Positions 10,801 through 19,770 are shown, counted from the first letter of the stretch. The stretch is 64,000 bases of DNA from Lysobacterales bacterium (GCA_016721845.1 JADKHK010000007.1:62001-126000); one strand, 5' to 3'. The notes: a model not told the origin generated them from the sequence alone. A program made the numbers and translations.

Positions 10801-12914
10801 CCGGCGTTGCCGTCGGTGATGCCGGCCACCAGATTGGTGGCATTGCTCTCGTACAACACGTAGCGACCGTCGGCGGAGACCGCTGTCGGTGTCGCGGCGG
10901 CATTGCCGGCCACGTTGGTGCCGCTGCTGGCGTGCGAGACCAGGCTGATGCCGCCGCCGACGGCGTCGCGCAGGAAGACATCGACGGCGGCATTGCTGTC
11001 GTTCTGGAACGCCAGCAGATTGGTCGCAGCCGACGCGAACAGCACCCAACGACCGTCGCGGCTGAGCGCCTTCGCGGTCGATGCCGCGTTGGCGGGTACG
11101 TTTGAGAGCACGTCGAAGCCCTGGATCGCGTAGCTGATCAGGGTCTGGCTGCCGCTGTCGGCATCGAACACGAACACGTCGGCGTCGTTGTCGAGGTCGG
11201 ATTCGATCTGGTCGACGCCGAGGTTGGCGGCGTGACTCTGCTGCAACAGGTAGCGGCCATTCGCAGACAGACCCACCGGCGTCGTCGCCCGATCGGCACT
11301 CGCTGCGCGCGCGAACGCGGCCCGGCTGACCAGACTCGAACTGTTGCCGGGCGTGTTGTAGACGTAGACATCCGGCACCGCATTGCCGTCGCTGCTCGGC
11401 GAGAGGTCGCCCGCCCAGGTGGCGAACACGAGGTGGTCGCCACTCCAGTCGAACTGCACCGACTGCGCTTCCGCGGCGCGCGCGCTGCCCAGCGTCGGCT
11501 GCGCCTGCGCGTGCGTGAGCAGCGTATTGCTCGAGCTGTTCATGTCGAACACGTACAGGTTGCTGGCATTGGTCAGCGCCGGAAAGTAGCCGGCGACGAG
11601 ATTGGTCGCGGCCGACTCGAACACCACGCGGTTCGAGGTGGGGGTGCCGGCCACCGCCCTGGCTGCGGCGTTCGCGCGCGCCAGCGGTGCGCCGGGCGCA
11701 TGCGATACCAGCTGGAACAGGCCGGAATCGCGATACCAGAGCAGCACGTCGCGGCTGGCCGCACCGGTGAAGGCGTTGCTGATGTTGCTGGCCGTGGTAT
11801 CGAACAGCACGACACGCGTCGACGATCCGGATGCGGCGGACGAGCTGCCGTTCGCGGCCGTCAGCGGTGCGCCGCCGGCATGCGAGATCAGCGTGATGGC
11901 GCCGCTCGCGATCTCGTAGCTGAACACGTCGCTGCTGCCGTTCGTGTCGGTGCCGCCCACGATGTGATTGGCATTGCTGCTGTTGAAGATCACGTGGTTG
12001 TCGTCGACCGCAACCAGGGTCGCGCCCGCGGCGCCGCTGGCGGCGAGGTTGCCGGCGATGTGCGAGACCAGTCGCAGCGCGCCGGTCTGCGTCTCGTAAA
12101 GAAAGACGTCCTCGGCGTTGTTGCTGTCGCTTTGACCGGCGACGAGGTTGCTGGCGCGGCTGCTGAAGGCGACGAAATGGCCGAAGCCGGTGACCATGAC
12201 CTGCCCATTGAACGCATCGACGCCGACGTCGGCTGCGGTGTTCAGGCTGGCGCCGGTGTGGGTGATCAGGGTGTTGTCGTTCCAGCCGGCACGATACAGA
12301 TAAAGATCGTGCTGTCCGTTGTTGTCGGTGATGCCGGCCTGCAGGTTGGTCGAGGTACACGCGATCACCGCGAACTGCGCGCTCTGGTCGAACGCTCGGC
12401 CACGGCATTCGCCGTTCGAGCGCATGCTGTCTCCGACGGCATGCGAGATCAGGCGATTGCTGCCGTCGCTCGGGAAGTGCAGGAAACTGTTGGCGACATA
12501 GCCGGCGCTCTCGCCGGCAATCAGGTGCGGCGCGGTCGAGTCGAACAGCACCACGCCCTGATTGGCGATGGCCTTGACCTGCGAGAAGCCGGGCGAACTC
12601 GACCGCAGCGGATTGTCGGCCGCGTGCGAGACCAGGGTCATCGCCTGGGTCTGGCGATCGAGCAGGAAGACATCGGTCTCGGATGCATCGACTTGCCCGA
12701 CCACGAGATTGTCGGCCCCGCTGTTGAACGCGATGTAGCGTCCGTCCGACGGACTGATCTTCGGCACGCCGCTGCTCGCGTTCGCCGCGTCGCCGGCCTG
12801 GACCCGGCTCACCGCGGTGTTCACCCACGACTGTGCCGACACCATCAGTGACAGCGTCGCCGACAACAGCGCCAGCATCCAGCGCGCACTCCCACTCGAA
12901 CGATTGCTTCGCAT
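7863..12914 (-). CDS. Giant secreted protein: beta-propeller repeats, Ig-like and DUF11 domains
   Basis: The 1683-residue product starts with a signal peptide (about residues 1-28). It carries at least thirteen TolB/PD40-like blade repeats, each with a strand of the type (A/S)DV(F/Y)L(F/Y)D...LVSHA, over about 1000 residues. These are followed by InlB/Listeria-type repeats (VDYxxxGxxVxAIxDxGYxFxxWSD), a cadherin/VCBS-like Ig domain with IEDGGSYGG and DANGSDSFTFKINDG (about 1370-1460), and a DUF11 domain (about 1550-1640). It ends with a short tail containing HRDGFE. Expected to be exported as a structural or adhesive surface protein; no enzyme motif was seen. A 1383-codon open frame overlapping it has no domain logic and is a shadow. 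Confidence 0.85.
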   Translation of the reverse strand: MRSNRSSGSARWMLALLSATLSLMVSAQSWVNTAVSRVQAGDAANASSGVPKISPSDGRYIAFNSGADNLVVGQVDASETDVFLLDRQTQAMTLVSHAADNPLRSSSPGFSQVKAIANQGVVLFDSTAPHLIAGESAGYVANSFLHFPSDGSNRLISHAVGDSMRSNGECRGRAFDQSAQFAVIACTSTNLQAGITDNNGQHDLYLYRAGWNDNTLITHTGASLNTAADVGVDAFNGQVMVTGFGHFVAFSSRASNLVAGQSDSNNAEDVFLYETQTGALRLVSHIAGNLAASGAAGATLVAVDDNHVIFNSSNANHIVGGTDTNGSSDVFSYEIASGAITLISHAGGAPLTAANGSSSAASGSSTRVVLFDTTASNISNAFTGAASRDVLLWYRDSGLFQLVSHAPGAPLARANAAARAVAGTPTSNRVVFESAATNLVAGYFPALTNASNLYVFDMNSSSNTLLTHAQAQPTLGSARAAEAQSVQFDWSGDHLVFATWAGDLSPSSDGNAVPDVYVYNTPGNSSSLVSRAAFARAASADRATTPVGLSANGRYLLQQSHAANLGVDQIESDLDNDADVFVFDADSGSQTLISYAIQGFDVLSNVPANAASTAKALSRDGRWVLFASAATNLLAFQNDSNAAVDVFLRDAVGGGISLVSHASSGTNVAGNAAATPTAVSADGRYVLYESNATNLVAGITDGNAGSDVFLFDRDNNVSILVSKANAATTTGNDTSRATALSPDGRYVLYQSRATNLIAGFVNLNAGGDDVYLYDRTTATSRLVSREFGSTVRGANAAATAVALSDSGDRIVYYTSAGNLIGTGVSNGQSQAFVHQISTSTTRLISHSISSETDLADGFSVPLAISGDGSAVLFSSTGSTLVNGFIDGNGAAADVYWHDTATRSNTLFSRSHLAATRGSNREWFNLGINADASRVVFATLAGDVISGINGGSFFQQVYQYDRAGAGMSLVSHRAGSTLEANHNSSNPAMSASGDRVAFASIATNVVSWNDANAAYDTFLAQRSSGFQITPVVTGIGTLNPGGVQTVAAGATLVFTLAPGVGQQIASASGCGGALVGNQYTTAPATADCTVTVAFSPLQFTLNYVADVHGSIGGNAQQTVDYAGSGTEVQAIADVGYQFDHWSDQRPGASRTDANISANLSVTAFFTIQRFNLLYSAGPGGSIDGQPVRLFTVDYGADGPTVTAIPDPGKIFVAWSDGVLTAQRSDLDVGAHINVQAQFAETTLLTVTPTIGANGRATPNTPQSVAPGGTTFFDLEPNPGYRIGAVSGCNGTLVGSRYTTGAVNQSCSVSIGFNRIPVAQNGSLDAIEDGGSYGGVLVANDDDPYTIITVTPPTKGSLIVQAGGQYFYAPNADANGSDSFTFKINDGVQDSNVATVNIVIAAVNDKPSFVLNPAIVPEHAAGSSGAQMRNGVLGSVDFGPPDEDASQTIASVQAFEIFDPANILSAVGINTAGTLGYTLTGNAGLARVNVTVVDSGGNANGGTASSDPQMLTISVRNASDLQVSDSNGAASVAPGQAVVYEVLVANAGPYAVSGALLDVPVPAGLSGVLWSCNSLQLANCPQAGGSGDINDLALDLASGGALRFLVTGNISAAIGATVQHGATISVVGAMSEIDPGNNAATDSDPVVAPGNLIHRDGFEQGGALTVPLQPGSTLYPSNEGAEAAP
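7865..7885. terminator. Stem-loop at convergent gene ends
   Basis: Perfect 9-bp inverted repeat AGGGCGCAG / CTGCGCCCT with a 3-nt loop. It lies inside the last codons of the minus-strand giant gene and just beyond the stop of the plus-strand membrane protein. There is no U-tract, so termination is only a possibility. Confidence 0.3.
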
Positions 12915-13012
12915 CTTCCACCCCGGTCCGGTTCACGAGCGCCGACGCATCGGCCCTCCTTGTCCGTCCAAGCGAGGTTTGAGATGAAACAGTGCCAACC
13001 GGGTTGGAATCG

Positions 13013-13717
13013 TCAGCCGTGCAGGATCGCCGTGGAATCCGAATCGCTCCAGTTCAGGATCGCGTAGCCCTGTCCGGACAGGAACGCTTCGAGCTTGCGC
13101 TGCCGCTCGTCGCTCAGATGGCGTCGTTCGAAATTGATCACGCGTGGCCGGAGGCGTTCCGTATCCGACGCGTAGATGACCTCGTCGTCGGCGCCTTCCG
13201 CATCGATCTGCAGCACGTCGATGTCCTGCGTCCAGGAGAGTCGCGAGATCAGTGCATGCAAGCCCGAACACGGCACTCGGAGCGCTTCGATGCAATCGTC
13301 CAGTGGTGCATCGATGCGGAAATTGCCTTCGGCGTGGCGGCGGACATGCTCGATCGACGACGAGGTGAATCCGCTCGGGACGCGGTACGCCGGCGCGTCT
13401 TTCATGTAGGGCGGGTCGTACGCAGCCCACAACGTCGGTTTGACCCTGAACAGGCGCAGGCTGTCTTCGAAGCCGATGGCACCTTGATGGACCAGGGCAT
13501 CCGGATGCGCCGCGTAATTCTGCCTCAGGAACGGAATGATCTCGGGCTGGGGTTCGATCAGCAGGATGCGGGTGAGCGCGCGATTGCGCATCACGAAGGC
13601 ATGGATCGGATCGTTGATCCTGCCGTCATTGGCGCCGACCTGGACCAGGTTCATCCGGCCCTTCGCCGCGAGATATCCCTGCAGCAGGACTTCAAGGAAG
13701 GTCAGTCTCGATGACAT
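13013..13717 (-). CDS. FkbM family methyltransferase
   Basis: Predicted SAM-dependent methyltransferase of the FkbM family. The 234-residue protein shows the SAM-binding glycine motif LVQVGANDG near the N-terminus, an acidic residue after the next strand (LIEPQPE), and the family's later LQIDAEGADDEVI motif where FkbM proteins typically have IDxEGxE. The start at 13717 has AAGGGG eight bases upstream. A longer start at 13795 would overlap the kinase stop as TGATG and add 26 residues with no clear homology. Substrate unknown; the family acts on sugars, glycolipids and polyketides. It lies in the sigma factor-kinase gene block. Confidence 0.82.
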   Translation of the reverse strand: MSSRLTFLEVLLQGYLAAKGRMNLVQVGANDGRINDPIHAFVMRNRALTRILLIEPQPEIIPFLRQNYAAHPDALVHQGAIGFEDSLRLFRVKPTLWAAYDPPYMKDAPAYRVPSGFTSSSIEHVRRHAEGNFRIDAPLDDCIEALRVPCSGLHALISRLSWTQDIDVLQIDAEGADDEVIYASDTERLRPRVINFERRHLSDERQRKLEAFLSGQGYAILNWSDSDSTAILHG

Positions 13718-13794
13718 CGTCCGAACCCCTTGCCTGGCGCGATCGTCGGGGTTTTGGACCGCGTTCGCAAGCACTGCGGCGGGTGTCCGGGGCA

Positions 13795-16632
13795 TCAGGG
13801 TGCCAGCTTGCGGAATGCCGCCTGGCCGGGCGTAGTCAGTCGGCGTGCGATGTCGGGATCCAGGGCTCTGGCCTCGCGCGCGGCTTGCGCCGCAGTGTCG
13901 GCCTGTGCGTTCGCAGCCATGATGATCGCCAGCCAGGCCTTGGCTTCGGCACGGGTGCGATGGTCGTTGGCCAGATAGCGGTCGAGATTGTCGCTCGCGG
14001 CAAGGATGCTGCCCTGCGCGGCGTCGATCTGCTGAAGCGCATACTGCGCCTGCGCGCGGCCGAGCAGCAGGCGGCCGCGGCGCTGGTCGTTGAGGCCGGC
14101 CCGCTCGTAATTGCGCAGCGCCAAATCGTAGGCCACGAGCGCGGCCGGCCATTGACCGCGGCGGGCGAACACGTTGCCGCGCGACACGGCGACCGAACCG
14201 ACTTCGACGCTGTGTTCGCCGTAGAGCGCCCGCTGATGGGTGTCGGCGAGATCGAGTTCGCGTGCCGCGTCGTCCAGTCGGTCGAGTCGTGTCAGCAGGT
14301 TCGCGAGGTTGCTGTGCACGCGGCCGCAGTCGCCGAGCTTGCTCGCGTTCGGGTGTGCCGCGCACATCGTCTTGACCGCTTCGTAGCGGCCGATGGCGGC
14401 GTCGGGTGGCGCGCCGCGTGCCGCAAAGGTCGCGGCGGTCAGTTCCAGCGAGATCAGTGCGGCACTGCCGGCCGGATAGATCTCCCTGGCCGCGGCGATG
14501 GCGCGACCCACCTGATCCAGGGCCGGCGCAACCCAGCCACGCGAAAAGCGCATGCTTGCCGCATTTTCGAGCAGCCCGACTTCGCTGACACTGGGGCCGC
14601 CGTGGATCGCGCGCACATCGACAATCGCCTGGTCGATCATTGCCAGGCCGGCATCCGGCTCACCGGTCTGGAACAGGCCGACCGCAATCGCAGATTCGAG
14701 ATTCACGAACTCGATGTCGGGCGGCAACCCGAGTTGGAGCCAGCGCGCTCGCCCCTGCTGCAGTAACGGCAGTGCGTCCGTGTGGCGACCGAGCAGGGCC
14801 AAGGTGCGCGCCGGCAGCAGATCCGCGAACAGGCGGTCGCGACTGTCCGTGGCGAAGGCCAACGCACCATCACTGGCGGCTGCTCGCGCCTGCGCGAGCG
14901 CCAGGTCCGGTTCGCCGAGCTCGAACGCGACTTCGGTCAGGATTTGCCGAGCCTGATAGCGCAAGCCCGGATCGGCGATGGCATTCGCGTCGACCCGTGC
15001 GTCCAGCAGCGTCCGCGCGTCGCGCGCGAGGCCGGTCCGCAACAGGGATTGCGCCAGTCCGACGGTCACGCCGGTGCGCGCGTCATCGGCTTCGCGCCCG
15101 CGCAGCGGCGCGAGCAGGTCCAGCGCCTTGCGGAACTGGCCTTGCGCACGATCGAAGCGACTCAGCGAATCGCTGATGCGTGCCAGCGATTCCCATAGCC
15201 GGGCCTGGGTCAGCGGTGGCAAGGTGGCATCGCGCACCAGCGTCTGCTCCGCGACATCGAGCAACTGCGTCGGCGACAGCCGATCCCGTTCCGGTGCCAC
15301 TTCCTGCGCCGCATCGAACAGTCCGAGCACATAGCGGACGACGGCATTGGCGCGATCGGCCTCGGTCTCGGCGCGCGCACGCGCCTGTTCGGCCTGCTCG
15401 GCTTGACGGCGTGCCTCGACGCCCTGCCACGCGGCGAGGCCGAGACTCGCCAGCACCGCCACGACCAGCACGGCACTGACACCGACCGCACCGCGATGCC
15501 GGAGCACGAACTTCTTGGTGCGATACCAGGTGGACGGCGGATGCGCGAGCACCGGATCACCGTCGAGGAAGCGCTGCAGGTCATCGGCGAGTTCGCCGGC
15601 GTTGCGATACCGCAGCAGCGGATCGGGCTGCAGCGCGCGTTCGAGGATGTTGTCGAGATCGCCAGCGAGAAACCGTCGCAGCGTCGACGGATCGGCCACC
15701 GTCGCGGTCGATGGCGTGATCAGCCGGGACGGCCGCATCGGCGAATGGCGTTCCGGCCGCACCCCGAGGATCAGTTCGTGCAACACCACGCCCAGGGCAT
15801 ACACGTCCAGCGCTGGCGAATCGCCGCCGCGACGCACCTGCTCGGGTGCGGCGTATTCCGGCGTCATGAACGCATCGACGGTCTGGGTCCGGTAGTTGTC
15901 GGCCTGGAGCAGCTTGGCGACGCCGAAATCGAGCAGCTTGACCACGCCCTCGGCGGTGACCAGGACGTTTGCCGGCTTGATGTCGCGGTGCACGATCATG
16001 GCGCGGTGGGCATGCTCGACCGCGCGACAGACGTCGCCGGCCAGTCGCACCCGTTCCCGCAGGGACGTGCGCTGGTCCCGGCAATACTGGGTGATCGGCA
16101 CGCCGTCGACATATTCGAGCACGAGGTAGGGCAGTCCCTGCGTGGTCACGCCACCGTCGATGAGGCGGGCAATGTTGGGGTGATCGAGCGCCGCCAGCAA
16201 TTGGCGCTCGCGCCGGAACATGCGCAGTTCCGATGCCGAGAGCACGTTGTGACGCAGGATCTTGATCGCGACACGCTGCTCGAAATCGGCGTGCTGGCGT
16301 TCGGCCAGGAACACCGTCGCCATGCCGCCGCTGCCGATCTGGCGCAGCAGGCGGTAGTCCGCGATCGTGCGTCCGATCATCGCTTCCGGTATCGCGTCCG
16401 CCGGCAGGGTTTCGTCGTCCATCGCCAGGAACCAGTCGCCGATCGGATGGGCCCAGGGCGCGTCGTCGCTGCCATGGGCATTCAGCAGTTCGCCGACCGC
16501 CTCGCGCAGGGTCGCGTCCGGGCAGTTCGCTGCCAGCCAGCGGGTTCGCTCCGGCGCCGGTTGCTGCAGTGCGGCGTCGAACCAGGTGCGCAGGCTCGGT
16601 GAGGTCGAATACTCGGGCGCGGGAGGTGTCAT
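13795..16632 (-). CDS. Membrane Ser/Thr protein kinase with TPR-like sensor tail
   Basis: A Hanks-type kinase of 945 residues. The catalytic domain (about 86-360) contains the Gly-rich loop IGSGGMATVFLAE, the VAIKIL lysine, the catalytic loop HRDIKPANVLV (about 213), DFGVAKLL and the APE-equivalent YAAPEQVRRG. A transmembrane helix (about 385-408) separates it from a long C-terminal alpha-helical TPR-like region that should lie in the periplasm. All catalytic residues are present. It starts 17 bp after the stop of the ECF sigma factor, an arrangement in which the kinase is often thought to act on the sigma factor or its target genes (inference). Confidence 0.92.
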   Translation of the reverse strand: MTPPAPEYSTSPSLRTWFDAALQQPAPERTRWLAANCPDATLREAVGELLNAHGSDDAPWAHPIGDWFLAMDDETLPADAIPEAMIGRTIADYRLLRQIGSGGMATVFLAERQHADFEQRVAIKILRHNVLSASELRMFRRERQLLAALDHPNIARLIDGGVTTQGLPYLVLEYVDGVPITQYCRDQRTSLRERVRLAGDVCRAVEHAHRAMIVHRDIKPANVLVTAEGVVKLLDFGVAKLLQADNYRTQTVDAFMTPEYAAPEQVRRGGDSPALDVYALGVVLHELILGVRPERHSPMRPSRLITPSTATVADPSTLRRFLAGDLDNILERALQPDPLLRYRNAGELADDLQRFLDGDPVLAHPPSTWYRTKKFVLRHRGAVGVSAVLVVAVLASLGLAAWQGVEARRQAEQAEQARARAETEADRANAVVRYVLGLFDAAQEVAPERDRLSPTQLLDVAEQTLVRDATLPPLTQARLWESLARISDSLSRFDRAQGQFRKALDLLAPLRGREADDARTGVTVGLAQSLLRTGLARDARTLLDARVDANAIADPGLRYQARQILTEVAFELGEPDLALAQARAAASDGALAFATDSRDRLFADLLPARTLALLGRHTDALPLLQQGRARWLQLGLPPDIEFVNLESAIAVGLFQTGEPDAGLAMIDQAIVDVRAIHGGPSVSEVGLLENAASMRFSRGWVAPALDQVGRAIAAAREIYPAGSAALISLELTAATFAARGAPPDAAIGRYEAVKTMCAAHPNASKLGDCGRVHSNLANLLTRLDRLDDAARELDLADTHQRALYGEHSVEVGSVAVSRGNVFARRGQWPAALVAYDLALRNYERAGLNDQRRGRLLLGRAQAQYALQQIDAAQGSILAASDNLDRYLANDHRTRAEAKAWLAIIMAANAQADTAAQAAREARALDPDIARRLTTPGQAAFRKLAP

Positions 16633-16649
16633 GACCGGTAGAGCGCGAT

Positions 16650-17219
16650 TCAGGGCCCGGGAGTGTCACCGCGCAATTCCCGCAACAGGAACGCGCGGGC
16701 GAACTCCCAGTCGCGAAAGATCGTCCGCCGCGAGGCGCCGAGCAGTTCGGCGATGCGGTCGAAGGACTGGCCACCGAAGAAATGCAGCTCGACCAGTTGC
16801 GCAGCGCGCGCATCGATCCGTTCCAGGCGGGTCAGCGCCGAATCCAGTTCGAGCGCCTGCGCCGAGAGCAGGTGCACCGCGTCCGGAATCGACTCGTCGA
16901 GCGTGACCCGCTCGTGCTCGCCACCGGCCTTGATGCGACCTCGGGCACGGGCGCGGTCTACCAGCAGGTGCCGCATCGCCTGCGCGGCATAGGCGTAGAA
17001 CTGCACCGGTTTCTCGAAATGAAGCGCGTTGCGACCGGCGATCTGCAGGTACAGCTCGTGCACCAGTACCGTGGTGTTGGTCGTGTCCGGTTCGCCGCGG
17101 CGCTGCTTGCGGGCGATCTGCTTGAGCTCTTCGTAGAACGACGCGACCAGTTCGTCGGCGCTTGACGGTCCAGAGGCGTTCGACACGCGGGGCTCCCGTG
17201 GCCATGACACGCCGATCAT
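16650..17219 (-). CDS. ECF-family RNA polymerase sigma factor
   Basis: The 189-residue protein has sigma region 2 (VHELYLQIAGRNALHFEKPVQFYAYAAQ split over about residues 50-80, then MRHLLVDRARAR) and region 4 (LELHFFGGQSFDRIAELLGASRRTIFRDWEFARAFL, about 140-180). This pattern fits the kinase-associated ECF group described as Sig-70_X6 (TIGR02999). No anti-sigma factor is adjacent; the Ser/Thr kinase gene follows at 17 bp. The block sigma factor-kinase-methyltransferase-giant secreted protein lies on one strand and may be co-regulated. Confidence 0.9.
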   Translation of the reverse strand: MIGVSWPREPRVSNASGPSSADELVASFYEELKQIARKQRRGEPDTTNTTVLVHELYLQIAGRNALHFEKPVQFYAYAAQAMRHLLVDRARARGRIKAGGEHERVTLDESIPDAVHLLSAQALELDSALTRLERIDARAAQLVELHFFGGQSFDRIAELLGASRRTIFRDWEFARAFLLRELRGDTPGP

Positions 17220-17258
17220 AGCCCAGTGCTCCAGCGGGTCAGGCCGCTGCGAGGGCGA

Positions 17259-18245
17259 TCAGGCGTCGCGGTCGCCGAGTTGCGCGACCAGATAGTCCTC
17301 GGCCCAGCTGTGCAACGACCAGTCGCTGATGAAGCCGCAGTGGCCGCCGTATTCGGTCAGGTCGAGGTGGACCTGGGCCGGCAACTGCAGGGTGGTGAAA
17401 TCCTCGACGGGAATGATCGGGTCATCCGCGGCCATCAGGATCGCGCCTGGCACCCTCAGCGCAGCCAGTCGGCCCTCGTGGATCGCATAGCCGTCGAAAT
17501 ACGCCTCGATCGTGCCGAAGTTCGTCTCGCGCAGGATCAGCTCCTGGGTCAAGCCGCGCATGTCGAGCTTGTAGATGTCCGGACCGAGCGGATAGCGCTC
17601 GGGGAACAGGCGCTGCTTGCGGCGCAGGGAATCGCGCCACTTGCGCATGAAGTAGTCGTGGTAGAGACGACGGCGCTCGAGCGCGTCGAGGATGTGGATC
17701 GGCCGGATCGCCGGACACACCGCCACGACCCGGGCCAGCTCGATGCCACGCTCCGGTGCCCGCAAGGCCACGCGCAACGCGAAATTGCCGCCCAGCGAGA
17801 AGCCGGCGATCGCCAGCGGGCGCGCCGGAAACAGGCGCGCGATCTCGGCCACGGCGCCGACCACTTCGTCGATGCGGCAGGAATGGAACACCGCTTCGTT
17901 CAGATGATGGGTATCGCCGTGGTCGCGCAGGTTCAGGCGGAACACGTCATAGCCTTCGCCGAGCAGGCGGGCCCCGACATTGAGCAGGTAGCTCGAACGC
18001 GCCGACCCTTCCCAGCCATGCAGCAGCACGACCAGGCCGCGCGCTTGCGGCCGGAGGTTCTGGGCGGCATGGAACCCCTGCAGGCGCACGCCGTCGCCGC
18101 AGTCGAGGATCCATTCCCGCGAGCGCGCCTCCAGCAGGCGATGGCGTTCGCGGAATTTCCAGCGCCGCACCGGGCTGGAGGCGAGGATCGATTGCACATG
18201 CGGATTGCGGAACAACCCGCGCGGCTTGAATTCAGACGGGGACAT
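17259..18245 (-). CDS. YheT-like alpha/beta-hydrolase
   Basis: The 328-residue protein begins MSPSEFKPRGLFRNPHVQSI, the typical opening of the YheT/UPF0017 (COG0429) family. It has the oxyanion motif LLHGWEGS, the nucleophile elbow GFSLGGN, a catalytic Asp in AADDPIIP and a catalytic His in YGGHCGF, so the triad is intact. Members are thought to be esterases or lipases of unknown natural substrate. The start at 18245 lies inside the end of the acyltransferase gene (14-bp overlap), so the two are translationally coupled and may act together in lipid turnover. Confidence 0.88.
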   Translation of the reverse strand: MSPSEFKPRGLFRNPHVQSILASSPVRRWKFRERHRLLEARSREWILDCGDGVRLQGFHAAQNLRPQARGLVVLLHGWEGSARSSYLLNVGARLLGEGYDVFRLNLRDHGDTHHLNEAVFHSCRIDEVVGAVAEIARLFPARPLAIAGFSLGGNFALRVALRAPERGIELARVVAVCPAIRPIHILDALERRRLYHDYFMRKWRDSLRRKQRLFPERYPLGPDIYKLDMRGLTQELILRETNFGTIEAYFDGYAIHEGRLAALRVPGAILMAADDPIIPVEDFTTLQLPAQVHLDLTEYGGHCGFISDWSLHSWAEDYLVAQLGDRDA

Positions 18246-19113
18246 CGGCTTCCGCGATCGGGTCGAGATCGTCCGTTGCATCGACGCTTTTCGCACGCAG
18301 CGGCGGCGGCGACTCGAAGCCGAGCGCGACGATGATGGCGCGCCGCGCCGCCTCGGCCATGCGCTTGCGGCCGCCCTCGGTGGCCAGCGGCACCGGATCG
18401 AGGAAATGCACTTCGGCGATCGTCGCCGGTTCGCCGAGCAGGCGCAGGACGTTCGGGAAGAAGGCCTCCTTGCCGCGGAAGGCGACGGCCTTCGCCGCAT
18501 GGCCGCCGCGCACATATCGCAGCGCCACTGGCTGCGCCGGCACGTTGGCGTCGTAACAGGTCTGGAAAATGCGCGCATGGAAAGTCCGCACCTTGTCGAC
18601 CTCGCCGGTGCCGCCTTCCGGGAATACGCCGACGCCCAGTCCGGACTGCAGTCGCTCGACCATGGTCTGCGACACGCGCGTCAGCGAATCATTGCTGCCG
18701 CGCTCGTGATAGATGGTGCCGCCGCGGCTCGCCAGCCAGCCGATCACCGGCCAGTGCGCGATCTCCGACTTGGCGACGAAACACACCGCGCGCTGCGAAT
18801 GCAGCAGGCTGATGTCGAGCCACGAACAATGGTTGGCGACGAACAACGTTGCTTCCCGGCGCGGCTCACCCACGCGCTTGAGCCGGAAGCCGAACACGCG
18901 CATCAGCCCGCCCTGCCACCAGCGGATCATGCGATGGTCGATGCGCTCGCCGGATGCGATGCGCATCGGCGCGATCGGCGGCAGCAGGGCCATCAGCACG
19001 ATCGGCAGGCCGATGCACAGGTGCAGCAGCAACAGCGGCACGCGCACGACATAGCGCAGCGGACGCTTCCAGTCGCGCGTCGCGGGTTCCAGGCTGGTCG
19101 TCGAGGCATTCAT
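18232..19113 (-). CDS. PlsC-type 1-acyl-glycerol-phosphate acyltransferase family protein
   Basis: The 293-residue protein has an N-terminal membrane helix (about residues 22-45, VRVPLLLLHLCIGLPIVLMAL), the acyltransferase H(X4)D motif NHCSWLD, the glycerophosphate-binding block FPEGGTGEVDKV and a downstream PVALRYV strand. It would transfer an acyl chain to lysophosphatidate or a related lipid at the inner membrane. The start at 19113 (MNASTTSLEP) is chosen because upstream codons read as shadow sequence. It forms a two-gene operon with the overlapping YheT-like hydrolase. Confidence 0.87.
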   Translation of the reverse strand: MNASTTSLEPATRDWKRPLRYVVRVPLLLLHLCIGLPIVLMALLPPIAPMRIASGERIDHRMIRWWQGGLMRVFGFRLKRVGEPRREATLFVANHCSWLDISLLHSQRAVCFVAKSEIAHWPVIGWLASRGGTIYHERGSNDSLTRVSQTMVERLQSGLGVGVFPEGGTGEVDKVRTFHARIFQTCYDANVPAQPVALRYVRGGHAAKAVAFRGKEAFFPNVLRLLGEPATIAEVHFLDPVPLATEGGRKRMAEAARRAIIVALGFESPPPLRAKSVDATDDLDPIAEADVPV

Positions 19114-19205
19114 CGGCCCGGCATTCTCGCGCAATGTCACTGCATGTAAAGCAAGATTGATGGCGCTTTGATGGAGCGAAAGCTCCATACGGGGGTGGAT
19201 GCGGG

Positions 19206-19517
19206 CTATTCGACGGTCGGCTCTATTCCGTCGAGGATGGTCATCCAGTCGCGAGCGCCATGCAGCACGCGCAGAATGCGTGGCTTGGCCAACAAGCAAT
19301 AGAACACCAGATAGCGATCCACCACGAACGAGCGAACGCCGGGTCGAAGGAGAGCGCTCCGATCGACGCCCATCTGCGGCTGACTCGCGAGCAGTGCAAA
19401 CACGTGGCTGAAATGATCGAGTTGATGATCGGCTGCGGCCGCATCGCCCGCAGCAATATGCATCCAGATGTCGATCAGGTCGGCTTCGGCAGCCTGGCTG
19501 ATCTCAACGCCGGCCAC
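19206..19517 (-). CDS. parE: ParE-type toxin (RelE/ParE superfamily)
   Basis: The 103-residue protein shows the ParE pattern: ISQAAEADLIDIWMHIA at the N-terminus, a central LLASQPQMGVDRSAL, the strand VRSFVVDRYLVFYCL and the C-terminal IRVLHGARDW-type segment (here ILRVLHGARDW). ParE toxins poison DNA gyrase; that activity is known for the family, not shown here. Its start lies 14 bp inside the end of the antitoxin gene, the standard parDE arrangement. Confidence 0.9.
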   Translation of the reverse strand: MAGVEISQAAEADLIDIWMHIAAGDAAAADHQLDHFSHVFALLASQPQMGVDRSALLRPGVRSFVVDRYLVFYCLLAKPRILRVLHGARDWMTILDGIEPTVE

Positions 19518-19770
19518 GAGTCGCGGCCTGTTTCTGACGGGCCTTCTGTTTCAGGGCAGCGATGTCGAGATCGCCTGCCAGCCCGCTGTCGATGCCGGCC
19601 TGGATCAGCGCCTTGAGTTCGTTCAACTTGCCGACGCGCGACAGTTCCCGTTCCTGCAACAGACGTAATCCGTCGCGCACGACTTCGCTGGCGTTGCCAT
19701 AGCGGCCGCTTTGCACTTGATGACGGATGAACTCTTCGAGTTGGCTTGGAATGGCGACGTTCATGCCCAT
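19504..19770 (-). CDS. parD: ParD-type ribbon-helix-helix antitoxin
   Basis: The 88-residue protein begins with the ParD DNA-binding strand MNVAIPSQLEEFI and the helix pair VQSGRYGNASEVVRDGLRLL, followed by a charged, flexible toxin-binding tail. It should neutralise the ParE toxin and repress its own operon. A large inverted repeat at 19792-19820, 22 bp before the start, is the probable operator. Some family members are called CopG-like. Confidence 0.9.
   Translation of the reverse strand: MGMNVAIPSQLEEFIRHQVQSGRYGNASEVVRDGLRLLQERELSRVGKLNELKALIQAGIDSGLAGDLDIAALKQKARQKQAATRGRR

Noticed and set aside
8785..12936. A 1383-codon open frame on the minus strand overlapping the giant protein gene
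   Set aside because: It is low-complexity Arg/Gln/Pro-rich sequence with no domain, and lies in another frame of a gene with clear repeats and signal peptide. High G+C explains the missing stops.
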